A stretch of 64,000 bases of DNA, taken from Selaginella moellendorffii (lineage: Eukaryota > Streptophyta > Lycopodiopsida > Selaginellales > Selaginellaceae). Under the pieces are notes generated by a model, which saw only the letters and a list, made by a program, of their open reading frames with translations, was not told the DNA's origin and ran no database searches. This document shows positions 44,692 through 56,318 of this stretch, in pieces (position 1 is the first letter of the stretch; the number at the start of each line of letters is the position of its first letter). Made by a program: the position numbers and the translations under genes. Location of the stretch: positions 150,619 to 214,618 of the forward strand of contig NW_003314329.1 of assembly GCF_000143415.4 (NCBI RefSeq), in the 5' to 3' direction.

Positions 44692-44696
44692 CAGCG
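44692..44696. repeat. Target duplication CAGCG, left
   Basis: Repeated at 52209-52213; proves insertion of LARD-1 E into exon 7. Confidence 0.9.
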
Positions 44697-46492
44697 TGTA
44701 AGCGACTAAATTTTCCATTCTACTTTAGTCACTTAACCACACCTCCGACCACTTGGAGGAGTCTCATTCACAACCTCCATCAGTCCAATTCAGGACTTGG
44801 GACTTGCTAGCCCCAAGAATGGCATCCATGCCACTCCACACTTGCACCTGGTCCAAGTGCTCCACATGTCCAGTCCTGAGACCGACACCCAAAGGTACCA
44901 CTGACATCTCGGCCCGTTACGCTAAGGCCATGCCCATTCACCTTTGCTGCACTAGTGGTTCAACACCACTTGCATCACCACCTCGTCTCTCCAAGACTGG
45001 GCCATGTGTCCACGAGTGGTCATCCTAGATCCACTCCTTAGCATCCTTAGGATGCCCACAGACCTGGGGAATTGCCTTCCCCAAAGTCCCTTTGTCAGTT
45101 CCTACCAAGTCCCTTTCTGCCCCTGGCCGTGTTTGCCAACACTGCCACTGGATCGAGGCCCACAGGCCCGACCACTAAGTCGGGGACTTCCTCACCACAT
45201 GACTGTGTCCTTGGTCACTACCCCAGAGGACTGCTCCTCTTCCTTTCCACAGTCTGGGCCTTTGGGACAACATTTCGGAACACCGTGGCCTTACGCGAGC
45301 CACCTAGGTACTCTCCCCACCTATCGCCTTTAGGTGCTCTAGCCATGGGCTTAGAGCGAGGTTCCATTGAGCCACGCTTGGTATCCAAGTAGGTAGTGCC
45401 ACCCACACTTGGACTGGGAGCATCGGTCAGTCGATCTCCCGGGGGAACTAGAGCCGGCTCTTGAACACTTCACCAAGCTACCCCGCTTGTCGGTCCGTAT
45501 TCACTCTAGTCTTGGACTTCCCAGTGGTCAGTTCATCACCCAACACTGGGTCTGGCCTTCCTGGGCCAAACTGGCCTTTCCTGGCCAAATTGGCTCCACT
45601 GCAGTCCTCCCCCTACTATACTTTTGGTGCTCACCAAACCCCCCAGGGTCTGGGAGACGAACGCTTTGGGCTTTCACCCTCTCAGGCTCCGGACTCGGAC
45701 TCGGACTCGGACTTGGATTCGGACTCGGACTCGGGCTCGGGCTCGGTCTTGGCCTCGGCCTCGGTCTCGGTCTCGGTCCCGATCTCGGTCTCGGTATCGG
45801 TCTCGGTCCTGGTCTCGGTTCCGGTCTCGGTCTCGACTTCGGACTCCATCTCGGACTCCATCTCGGACTCCATCTCGGGTCCATCTCGGGTCCATCTCAG
45901 ACTCCATCTCGGACTCCATCTCGGGTCCATCTCGGACTCCATCTCGGACTCCATCTCGGGTCCATCTCGGGTCCATCTCAGACTCCATCTCGGACTCCAT
46001 CTCGGGTCCATCTCGGACTCCATCTCGGACTCCATTTCGGGTCCATCTCGGGTCCATCTCTGACTCCATCTCGGACTCCATCTCGGGTCCATCTCGGACT
46101 CCATCTCGGACTCCATTTCGGGTCCATCTCGGGTCCACCTCGGACTCCATCTCGGACTCCATCTCGGACTCCATCTCGGGTCCATCTCGGACTCCATCTC
46201 GGACTCCAACTCGGGTCCATCTCAGGTCCACCTCGGACTCCATCTCAAGTCCATCTCGGACACTCCCACGTGTCATGTGTTGGTCCTTTTGGGTCCCTTT
46301 TTGGAGCCTTGCCTTTTGCTCGGTTCGTGCTCGTTCCTCGAGCACTTCGTTGGGAGTTCCACTCCCGCTCTTGACTTTTCAAGTCGGAGCTTTTGGTCCA
46401 AACGTGTTACGCTCATTTGGCTCTCGCTTCAGCCACTACCATGTGGCGCCCTTCCGGCTCCACTTTGGGGCCTAGGGATTTTGTGTCTCACA
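44697..46492 (-). repeat. LARD-1 E 3' LTR
   Basis: 1796 bp; array at about 45690-46260. Confidence 0.9.
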
Positions 46493-49400
46493 ACTCCACC
46501 ACCCATAGACGAAGTTCGATGTCCTCATCGAACGGTAAACCCTTTCATAAAGTAACACCCACATGTGTTACCATTTCCATCTTTGGCACCTAGCCAATCT
46601 TTGTCTATGGTTTGACATCAAAGGCTCACCATGCCTTGTCCATCCTTTAAGGAGTGTAGTCTCTCCAACTTAGAGACTGATTGGACCACATGTAATGGTT
46701 CATCCTTTTATTGGTTTAGTTCTCGCTAAACCTCTTAGAGACCCTTCTCTAAGTCAATTCCACTACTCCTTCTCGAGTAGTCTCAATTTCCATCGATATA
46801 ACCTTTGCACTTTGGAACTTTGAATTTTGACTTCTTGGAGTCAATTTCCTAGGTGTCTCCGACACCTTGCCTTGCACCTTTTGTGCAACTCCACTTCCCA
46901 TCCTAGGAAGTTCTCTACTCGAGGGCACCATCATCCTCTCTTCTATTTCGTGCCAAAGTTCCAGTTATCATACTTTGTGCTAGGGCTGTTCATGCCCCTA
47001 TCATTTGGCTACCTTACCGCTCCCTCCCTTGGAGCTTCCACTTTCGCCAACTCAGAGCATTTCGGAATCCCTCATTGGAAACACACTTCCTTTCCCGCAA
47101 CTTGTTAGCGTCCAACACATTAGTGTTCCTCGCCTAACTTTGTCACTTGGATTCCTTCCAAGGGATTCCACGGCCCTATCTTGGCCACTCATCTTTTGCT
47201 CCTATCCGTTGATTGTTGCACCAAGCAACATCGAATCTCTACCTCCCTCCTTGAGGTATTGTTTCGGTTCCATAGCAAAGACTCTTGTTTGCCAAGTCCG
47301 GAGGACGTTCACCCCTAGTACGTCTCTTTAGCATCTTCTGCTATGGGCTCTATCCACGGCCCAACTTCGTGACCCTCCCATGGGTCTTTTATAGAGACTA
47401 CTTTCCTCGGACTCACTATGCCATCGCACGGACATAGTTTATTTCCCTTAGGTGCTCTTCCCACTTGGTTATCACGACCAAGCCACACCACCTTAAACAG
47501 TTCAATTTCAACATTTTGAACCAGGAACTTCATTCCTTAGCCAACCAAGGACCTTGTCCTTATCTGGCCATAAGATCACCTAGTGATCTCACCTTGGCAC
47601 CTTAACAGAGTTGCCAAGAGGTACTTGGTTTTCTAGACCTCCAAGTTGTTGACTATAACCCCGGGGGCATCCCCCACACTTGGCGGTGCACCCAAGCTAG
47701 CCCTTACGGCCAAGGGTTCATAGCAACTGAGATTAGGTGTCCCCATCTCACTCACCACGACCTTGGTGCCACTTGCACCAAAGTGTTCAAGTTAGATATG
47801 CTGAGCTTTCACACTAAGCAATCTAACCATGCATCACGACTCCGAGGCATCCCTCGCTTGGCGGTGTGCCCAAACCAGTCTCCCCACTGAGAGTCCATAA
47901 CCACCGAAATATGAGTGTCCTCATATTCCAAACCATCACCACGCCCTAGTGATTTGGGACTCGAACCCAAGCACTAGAGGGTCGGGACTCGAACCCAACC
48001 TCCGTATATGCATCTACGGACGGCATCACACTAGATGCCTGGCGTGACTCCCCACGCCGGTGCACCAACCTATTTTTAAAGCGCGCTACAGATCACAGCT
48101 TAGGAACCTAGTTCCTCCACACTGCCAAGTCCTCTCACTTGACATGTCTGTGATCATGCATGGACTCCTCCATGCTCGGCCCCATGGCCCACCCTTTTTG
48201 AAGTTTTCACCTTCAACTAGGGTCTTTGTTCCCCCGACGTGCCAATCTCACTTGGCAAGTTCTCCGACCATTGTAACATGGTTCCTGCATAAGCGTGAAA
48301 GTCCTTGACCATCGACTTTCGTTCAAATCCCTCTCTTTGAACACTCGGGAACTACTTCCCTAACCTTGATAACCTTGCCTCATGGCAAGCTTCAAGACCA
48401 CGCTTCTGCTGCGCCACTCTGATTTCGCGCGTTCCATGAACCATTTACACTTGGCCTTTCTAGGTACTACGCTACCTAGAATCGTCTTTGGGAACCTTGA
48501 AGGAACTCTGTCCCTCAGCTTGCTAAGGCCTCCCCTTTCGCAAGCTTTATAGTTGCCATATAGTCTAACATGGACAATTCCATATTTTAGACTCTCCATG
48601 GCATCACGGTTGCTAGCAACAACATCCTCAAGCACCCTCTTGATTCTCCACTCCCAGTTGGCATAACCAACCTTGGTTATGCCCTTTGATTCCTATGGTT
48701 CGGTTCTATCCCCTTACTTCTTGCTTTTTGGCTTCACACCTTTCCTTTGGTCATTCTCCTCCAGACCAGGAGGATAACTTTGCACTTTCTATCATGCCTT
48801 AGCAAGTATTCTTAGGGATGAACCTACCCAATAGCCTAGGGAGTGGTTCTTCAATCCGGGTATGTTCACTTTATAATCCAACACACTGGGATTACATTGT
48901 TGCTTATGGGCCTTTACATGCCCATCACTAGCCTTGCCAAAATTCCATTTTTGGCTTTGTCCAACTCGGGTAGACAGTCCTCTCCTGTCTCCGCAACCTT
49001 GGACATTTGGATAGCACCTTCTATCCATCATTCGCTAGGGACTTAGTCCCTTGGGCTTTATCCATTGCCCTCGCGACATCAAACATCACCTTCTGGTGTT
49101 CTAGAGTGTTCGAGTGTCCCAATGATGGCTTTCTTGACAATGAGTATTTCCTTTTATGACATTGACTTACTATATCGCAACATAAGCAACTTATCCCCCG
49201 TAAGGGTATATCCGACTTCCCTATACTAGAAGTCTTGGGTAGCTACCTTCTACCCGTTTAACCAGTTATTTTGCACCTCTTGCTTAGTTGCCTCATGGTT
49301 GTCAAGTCCTACAACTCATTGCTTGGTGCTTGCACACCTCCATCATTATCTGGGTCACCGCACTCCAACTGCATGCTCTGCAGCTTAGGCTATGCCATTC

Positions 49401-50405
49401 CCATTTCCATTGGGATTCCTTTGGCAAGGGGTTCTCATGAACCCACCAACATAGCCTCAAGGTATCACACCTTGGCACATTTGGTGTCTCCACACCATCA
49501 GCTCCACGAGCCTACCTCTATGACACTTCCCCTTCGTGTTTAAGTCTTTGCCAAGACCAACACCGCTCTTTCTCATGCCAACCATCCGTTAGCACTACAC
49601 CATAGAGGTCACACACAACTTTGTGTCAAAGTTGTTTTCTTCTGGGAACACCTTTCCCATAACTTTAGCATGGCACATTTTGCCATCGATGAGATACTCT
49701 TTGTTCTCATCCTTGGATCCTATGATCCCCCCCCATCCTTTGTGGGGTACAACGCACCTCAGTCCAAATGCTTCTATCAGTCCTTTTAGGACCATCCCTT
49801 GACTCTACTTGAGTCGTCTAGCAGTTTTGGACTTGGTTAATCCACTGACCCGTAAGGTCCTACTTGTGAGGCACTAGCTCACTGGAATACACTTCTTGCA
49901 TTCCGGTCCTACTCAAAAGGACTATTTTCACAAGTGTTACTCCGACACTTGATTTTGTTCTCTGGGGGCAACCATTGCCCCTTAGGACTACTTGTCCATG
50001 TGATGAGAATACCAACTCATCCACTTAATACACCCCCAACTCCTTGGGTTGTTCCAGCATTTATTAGAGGTAGCCCCGGCTACCATTTCAAGGACTTGAG
50101 TCCTCTTCCGTATTTGACCTTCCACGGTCATTACCTTTGGTTTCACATTCATGAGCACCAACCTCAACTATATAAGGAAAACCTTGCACTGTTCCCAAGA
50201 TCCCAAAGTCGTTCCATTATTGGCCCTTTTCTATCCACCACCTCGTCTACAAGTTCACACATGAACTGTAATGGAGAGCCATGTCTTCCCGACTTGCTAC
50301 TCCTCAAGGATAGGCGCACTCCTCGGACCTTCCGATGCCAACACTAGTGGTGATATACTTGAGCACCAATAAAAGTCAGACTAAGGAACAGCTCCGATAC
50401 CAAAT
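46493..50405 (-). other. LARD-1 E internal region, non-coding
   Basis: 3.9 kb without protein domains. T-arm-like hairpins at 47946-48001 and a CCCCGGGGGCATCCCCC hairpin near 47660. Confidence 0.85.
47946..48001 (-). repeat. Paired T-arm-like hairpins (LARD-1 E)
   Basis: Same structure as at 15390 and 37059. Stem bases are preserved between copies. Confidence 0.55.
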
Positions 50406-52208
50406 TGTAAGCGACTAAATTTTCCATTCTACTTTAGTCACTTAACCACACCTCCGACCACTTGGAGGAGTCTCATTCACAACCTCTATCAGTCCAATTT
50501 AGGACTTGGGACTTGCTAGCCCCAAGAATGGCATCCATGCCACTCCACACTTGCACCTGGTCCAAGTGCTCCATGTGTCCGGTCCTGAGACCGACACCCA
50601 AAGGTACCACTGACATCTCGGCCCGTTACGCTAAGGCCATGCCCATTCACCTTTGCTGCACTAGTGGTTCAACACCACTTGCATCACCACCTCGTCTCTC
50701 CAAGACTGGGCCATGTGTCCACGAGTGGTCATCCTAGATCCACTCCTTAGCATCCTTAGGATGCCCACAGACCTGGGGAATTGCCTTCCCCAAAGTCCCT
50801 TTGTCAGTTCCTACCAAGTCCCTTTCTGCCCCTGGCCGTGTTTGCCAACACTGCCACTAGATCGAGGCCCATAGGCCCGACCACTAAGTCCCACGGTCCT
50901 CTGGGACTTCCTCACCACATGACTGTGTCCTTGGTCACTACCCCAGAGGACTGCTCCTCTTCCTTTCCACAGTCTGGGCCTTTGGGACAACATTTCGGAA
51001 CACCGTGGCCTTACGCGAGCCACCTAGGTACTCTCCCCACCTATCGCCTTTAGGTGCTCTAGCCATGGGCTTAGAGTGAGGTTCCATTGAGCCACGCTTG
51101 GTATCCAAGTAGGTAGTGCCACCCACACTTGGACTGGGAGCATCGGCCAGTCGATCTCCCGGGGGAACTAGAGCCGGCTCTTGAACACTTCACCAAGCTA
51201 CCCCGCTTGTCGGTCCGTATTCACTCTAGTCTTGGACTTCCCAGTGGTCAGTTCATCACCCAACACTGGGTCTGGCCTTCCTGGGCCAAACTAGCCTTTC
51301 CTGGCCAAACTGGCTCCACTGCAGTCCTCCCCCTACTATACTTTTGGAGCTCACCAAACCCCCCAGGGTCTGGGAGACGAACGCTTTGGGCTTTCACCCT
51401 CTCAGGCTCCGGACTTGGACTCGGACTCGGACTCGGACTCGGACTCGGACTCGGATTCGGACTCGGACTCGGGCTCGGGCTCGGTCTTCGCCTCGGCCTC
51501 GGTCTCGGTCTCGGTCCCGATCTCGGTCTTGGTATCGGTCTCGGTCCCGGTCTCGGTTCCGGTCTCGGTCTCGACTTCGGACTCCATCTCGGACTCCATC
51601 TCGGACTCCATCTCGGGTCCATCTCGGACTCCATCTCGGACTCCATTTCGGGTCCATCTCGGGTCCACCTCGGACTCCATCTCGGACTCCATCTCGGACT
51701 CCATCTCGGGTCCATCTCGGACTCCATCTCGGACTCCATTTCGGGTCCATCTCGGGTCCACCTCGGACTCCATCTTGGACTCCATCTCGGACTCCATCTC
51801 GGGTCCATCTCGGACTCCACTTCGGACTCCAGCTCGGGTCCATCTCGGGTCCACCTCGGACTCCATCTCGGACTCCATCTCGGACTCCATCTGGGGTCCA
51901 TCTCGGACTCCACTTCGGACTCCAACTCGGGTCCATCTCGGGTCCACCTCGGACTCCATCTCAAGTCCATCTCAGACACTCCCACGTGTCATGTGTTGGT
52001 CCTTTTGGGTCCCTTTTTGGAGCCTTGCCTTTTGCTCGATTCGTGCTTGTTCCTCGAGCACTTCGTTGGGAGTTCCACTCCCGCTCTTGACTTTTCAAGT
52101 CGGAGCTTTTGGTCCAAACGTTTTACGCTCGTTTGGCTCTCGCTTCGGCCACTACCATGTGGCGCCCTTCCGGCTCCACTTTGGGGCCTAGGGATTTTGT
52201 GTCTCACA
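50406..52208 (-). repeat. LARD-1 E 5' LTR
   Basis: 1803 bp, next to the primer-binding site; array at about 51410-51975. Confidence 0.9.
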
Positions 52209-54009
52209 CAGCGGAGGAAGGTCATACAAGACAAACCATCACGTAAATAATAGTACATCCATTCCTAACCTTTTACCATTTCTAACATTGTCTATGTAGG
52301 TCGTAGAGCAAATGGTAAGTAGAGATTATTCAGTTGAATTTACAAACTCTAGCCTTTAGTGTCGAGGAAGGATAGTGCCAAGCAAGGGTCGAAACGTATG
52401 TCCAATCCTTCAGAATCAGCAGTGCGCCCAAGTGATATCGGTCCTAGTTCCTCAATAGCAGTTGATGGTAAATACAGTATAGTCGATTCAATGTGCTAAT
52501 GAGTTTGTTTTTAGTAGCACGGGAGGATACCATCTCAATCGAAGGGAGATATTTGGACATGCATATGGATCCGCCAGTGGACTCTACTTGCCTGCAAGAG
52601 TCATCAGAGCTGGTGGAGGCTACTATCCATATCAACGCCAAGCAAGCTGACCACGCTCCACTTGATGCTGCCCATACCACTGAGTCAATCTTGTCCACGT
52701 ATCCAACTGACGGTGACCAGGCGCCATTGGACCCGCATGAGGCCGCCCCAGCCGCCGAGCCGGTCGTATCCTCATTTCCAACGGACTCAACGTGTGCCCA
52801 ATCGTCTGACTACGCGCCGTTGGAACCTCCCTACACCGCCCCTACTGCCTGTTCGGTCATGTCCACTTTGCCAACAGAGGCACCAGCTGAAATGGCGTGT
52901 GATCACACGCCATCGGAACCACCCCATGCCACTGTTGAGCCAGTTGTACCAGAGTCTACAGCTGAAATGGCATGTGCCCACACGCCATCGGATGCGATTG
53001 ACCCCACATTGCAGAGGAGAGTATTTCCGCCCTTCACGTTTCCTCGACCAAAACCCTCTCAACGACCATCGGGAGCACCATTCGCTAATATTGTAGATGG
53101 TAAAATTGACTTGTACCATTTTTTATGCTGACGCATTTCATTTCAGAGTCACGGCGAAGGTACTGTATCATTTTTGATCTGAACGGTGTCCTTTTCTCCC
53201 ATGAGCGTGGCTCGTCCTCGAATGTCATTGCACCCTCCAAAGCCTGCGGTCGCAAGTTGGTCAAAAGAGACAGATTCACATTAATCACACGGGAGAAACT
53301 GCGGGATCTAATAATGACCATGCGACACTTAAAACAGAGGGCCGGGTTCAATTTGCAATTGGGAGTTTGGACATCTATGATGCGCCACAATGCATTAACG
53401 TTGCTACAGATGATGCACGATCAGACGCGAGTAATATTACCATTTGACTTTCTCCTAACGCAGGAGGATTGCTTGACTATGGTCCATGTGAGGGGTAGCA
53501 AGCCCATCTTCGTCAAGCCAGAGGCTGTAGTGATGAACCGGAGTGCTAGGTCAAGTGAAATCCTCATCATCGATGACTCGCCGATTAAAACTGCAGCGAA
53601 CACGCACACATATGCAGTGCACCCCATCTCTTGCAGTATGGAAACTAGGGAGAAGAAACCGTATGTTCTGGGGGACCTTGCAAAATGGCTTGGAGCGATG
53701 GTGATAGAGAACCGGCCAGTCCAGGAGGTGGCTGCAGAAATCAACCAAATGGCAGATGGAACGGTATATCAGAAACCATTTGATCTGACAGACACCAGTC
53801 ATCATTTATGGCATGTATATTGTCTAGCCAAGCACTATCCGCATCTCCATAATCTGCTCAACCGGATGGGTTCTTCGACCACTGAACATGAGCGTGGACG
53901 TATTAGAGAAGAGATGGCATTACTATTGGGTTTAAATCCTGATAGTGTGGAGAGTGATGAAATTCCAAGATTATTGTATAGGCGTTGGAGGCAAAAAATA
54001 ACAGTCTGA
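52209..54009 (+). CDS. ParB-like / HAD gene, exons 7b to 11 (HAD phosphatase domain)
   Basis: This continues exon 7 after LARD-1 E (to 52242). It is followed by a 15-nt microexon 8 (52300-52314), exon 9 (52360-52467), exon 10 (52515-53099) and exon 11 (53147-54009, TGA). All junctions are phase 1 with G|GT donors, and introns are 45-57 nt. Exon 10 encodes Pro/Thr-rich repeats (THTPSE/APLDP-like) and two in-frame palindromes (EMACDHTPSE, EMACAHTPSD). Exon 11 holds a HAD/FCP1-like domain: IIFDLNGVLF (motif I), LGVWTSMMR (motif II) and ILIIDDSPIK (late Asp motif). The second motif-I Asp is Asn (DLNG), as in a plant HAD group, so phosphatase activity is doubtful. No stop occurs in this part, unlike exons 3-7. 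Confidence 0.65.
52891..52914. repeat. Palindrome copy in exon 10, perfect core
   Basis: GGCGTGTGATCACACGCC is a perfect palindrome with a different centre from the 32175 copy. It encodes part of EMACDHTPSE. Confidence 0.8.
52966..52989. repeat. Palindrome copy in exon 10
   Basis: Core GGCATGTGCCCACACGCC, 75 bp after the previous copy and in the same reading frame (EMACAHTPSD). Confidence 0.75.
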
Positions 54010-54309
54010 GATGGCATGTATTTATTTAAAAATGTAACTTATTATGGCATGGGGTTCCATGCCATTGTATTAATATTAAAAGACAATTCTTTGAGAGGAT
54101 TTGCATTATACTAGAAGTGTTACAGCATGTTATTGGAAGTCTACGAAGTTGTTTTATTAATAAGGGGAAAGTAAAGATTGAATGGGGACTTGGGCTCCAC
54201 CTAGACTTGGAGCAACTGAGCCAATATTAAAAGGATGGAAAGAAATTGGACGACGATGACAAGGAGAAGAGAGAGGTGAAGCAGTGGCAGGGGGAGGAGA
54301 AGTGATTGA
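54010..54309. other. 3' flank of the HAD gene
   Basis: AT-rich, no coding. A palindrome with arms ATGGCATGG/CCATGCCAT at 54042-54066 could act as a 3' hairpin. Confidence 0.5.
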
Positions 54310-54451
54310 GTAGACATTTCCTTGTTTAAAATAAAATGGCATGTGCCTCAATGCAGTTGAATTTTGTTATATTTATATACTATATAAAGGTTTGGAAACC
54401 TTATTTTACAAGTGGGATAATGACAATTCCCACTTTAACGAAATAGAGCTT
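54310..54451 (+). repeat. Right terminus of the 26-kb element with TIR
   Basis: 142 bp shared with 2469-2610. The last 24 bp are the inverse of 28281-28304. It holds a degenerate palindrome (54333-54355) and the outward TATA-like box at 54380. Confidence 0.8.
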
Positions 54452-54455
54452 ATGT

Positions 54456-56318
54456 TGCATTTTGTCAAATCGAGTTAACACTTGATACTCACATAAACCT
54501 TTGAAGTAATGACATTGGCATTGCTGGTGGTGTTGCTCAATTGATGATCAAATCATTGTGATACTTATATCATATCCATGTGATAATGAGCAATGTGATT
54601 ACGAAGTTGCTTGGTTAAATGATGATTGACCCCAAAGTGGTTGATGGAAAAGCTAGTCTACTTGCACGTAGTAGCATTGTAGTAGCTTTGACTAGATTCT
54701 CGATGATGGTCCATTATGCTAAGCTTAAGTTTGTTCCTTGTTCCTTGAGGGTTTGCCCATGAGGTGTTGGAAAACAGTTGTAGTATTCATTTGCTATAGC
54801 TCATCAGTTAATTTGTTAACACTTGGAGTAGATTATCGAATGGAGAAGGTGTGTAGTTGACGCATTGACATCACTAGCACTTATGTTAGTGGAAGTGGCA
54901 TTGTTATTCGAGTGATGAGGAATTTTCCTTAGAGCTTGATTTTTCATGTCATTTTTCTTGTTAGTGTTTTGGCTTCACATTGTATCTTGAAAGTGATTGA
55001 AGAAGAGTGTAGTGCAATGTGGATATCCAAAGATATGGTCTTCGTGATCAAGCCTTGGATGTTCCATTTGCATTTTACGGATGTCAGTGTTGGATGTCAA
55101 AAGAATGGGCAAAAAGGATGTTAGATGCTTAAGCATATTATGGGACCATGAGAATTTGTGTCGAGGTGAACCTATATGAAATTGTAGGTAGGAGGAAGTT
55201 GGTTGAGTCTTGAAACTTTGTATTCCTGGACTGAGAGTCATTCTTTCTCTGGGATGGAAATTTTCCATAAATTTTCTTAGACTTTTCCACTGGCTGATCT
55301 GTTGATCACTTTGTTCGAAAACCATTTCGTTTTTGTAAGCCAATACAAACTAGTGAAGGGGGTGGAGTTGACTTCAATTGGCTTAGACCTTAGTAGGTAG
55401 TTTGTATAATGCGACCGAAAGGGATGCTAACTTTTGGGGCTAAGGCAATTGAGTTGGATAGAGTCTAGAGTTAGTGTAGAAAAGTGGCCATTGTGCTTTT
55501 CTAAGAAGGGTGACCCTTGTGCCTTTCTTCTGTGGTATTATGCTTGGTGGCAGGTTACACCTTGCATTTCGTAAGACTCTATGAGAATAGTGAGCTCTCA
55601 CTGATCTTGACTTGGTTTTGGTGGCTTTGCACCTTGGCTGAGGATGGTGATGTCCAACTTAGTTGTTTGCAGTTGAGATGTTGATACCTGTATTATAGCT
55701 TTGTTTATAAGGAGGTTATATACCGATATGAGTTCATCTCATAGTCTTCACTTTAGTTTTGACTAAGTGTTGATCATGCATAGCTGGCCTCTTCAAGGCA
55801 TGCTCAGAGCCATTGGCTAAACGTGTTGGTGAGCTTATCACGGCTGAGTTGGATTCAAGTTGTCTCTTAGTTCGTGCTTGTCCATGAACCTTTATCTCAT
55901 ACCTGGGGTATTACGTTCTTGTTGGACAAGTGTGTAACTCGATGGCATGAGTTTAGTGTTGGGTCTTATGAAAGGCAAATTGAAGAGTGATTGTTAGTTG
56001 TTTGGCAACTAGTGATTGCTTGTAGACTTTGTCAAGGACTATTGACACTTGCTTCACTCGATGAAGATTTATCAGTGATGGGTTTACTTTATCGGATGGT
56101 GTTGCTGAGGATCGTGTCGTTTGACTTACATGGGTTTTCCATGTTGATATATTGATTCAACCTCTGTTGATATCATTTTATTGCATTTAGTTCATGGTGT
56201 TGGATTTCATTGAGTTTTGGATGTGGTGAATCACTCCTTGATGAAGTGTTATCTATACCTGAGTATTATTGAAGGATTGGTCTCAGATACTATGTATAGT
56301 ATCTTCGACTTTGGTTAG
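54456..56318 (+). other. LARD-2 copy a internal region, second part
   Basis: Continuation of 28280, homologous to 58135-59791 plus 61572-61770. Non-coding. Interrupted at 56318 by LARD-2 copy b. Confidence 0.7.

Larger units (their letters stand above)
40873..44696 (+). pseudogene. ParB-like / HAD gene, exons 1 to 7a
   Basis: The start ATG (40873-40875) is the last codon of exon 1. Exon 2 is 41115-42290, exon 3 42345-43668, exon 4 43719-43805, exon 5 43844 or 43862-43933, exon 6 43983-44126, and exon 7 starts at 44174. Residues ~217-360 (YSNKVYTIDVIRI ... FYAVSGQHSSLA) resemble a ParB/sulfiredoxin-type fold with GQHS in place of G-x-HR; this is a weak match. Exon 2 also has a lysine-rich, nuclear-signal-like stretch, and exon 7 a long acidic Glu/Asp tract. 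In-frame stops TGA 43005, 43125, 43170 and TAG 43909, 44197 break the protein without frameshift. Most introns are 47-56 nt and phase 1. LARD-1 E interrupts exon 7 at 44696. The function is unknown; a DNA- or chromatin-related role is inference. Confidence 0.6.
44697..52208 (-). mobile_element. LARD-1 copy E, complete
   Basis: A complete 7512-bp element: LTRs 44697-46492 and 50406-52208, internal 46493-50405, primer-binding site TGGTATCGGAGC at 50391-50402 (minus), polypurine-like GGGTGGTGGAGT (minus) at 46493-46508, and target duplication CAGCG. The LTRs are alike outside the arrays, so it is a young insertion. No gag or pol, so it must be moved in trans. The shared LTR core and identical primer-site variant point to chromovirus machinery of the 4591-26700 type. 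Confidence 0.92.
28281..54451. mobile_element. 26-kb TIR element with transposase-like gene and cargo gene
   Basis: Both ends carry the same 24-bp inverted repeat (AAGCTCTATTTCGTTAAAGT and four more bases), flanked by ATGT at 28277-28280 and 54452-54455. The sequence outside is one continuous repeat: 58115-58150 shows the uninterrupted version. Inside are a DUF7869-type transposase-like gene (minus), a multi-exon ParB-like/HAD gene (plus), about 20 dispersed palindromes, and later insertions (LARD-1 C and E, one solo LTR). Without those it would be roughly 14-16 kb. A 4-bp duplication does not by itself name a superfamily. Alternative: a recombined region bounded by copies of one terminus. 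Confidence 0.7.

Noticed and set aside
44529-44718. Hydrophobic minus-strand frame (VVIVIVV, VLLFFVLLFF)
   Set aside because: It is the antisense of the acidic Glu/Asp codon run of exon 7.
54936-55343. Small genes in LARD-2 internals (also 59245-59460 and 62631-63063)
   Set aside because: Homologous copies do not keep the frames; AT-rich, no domains.
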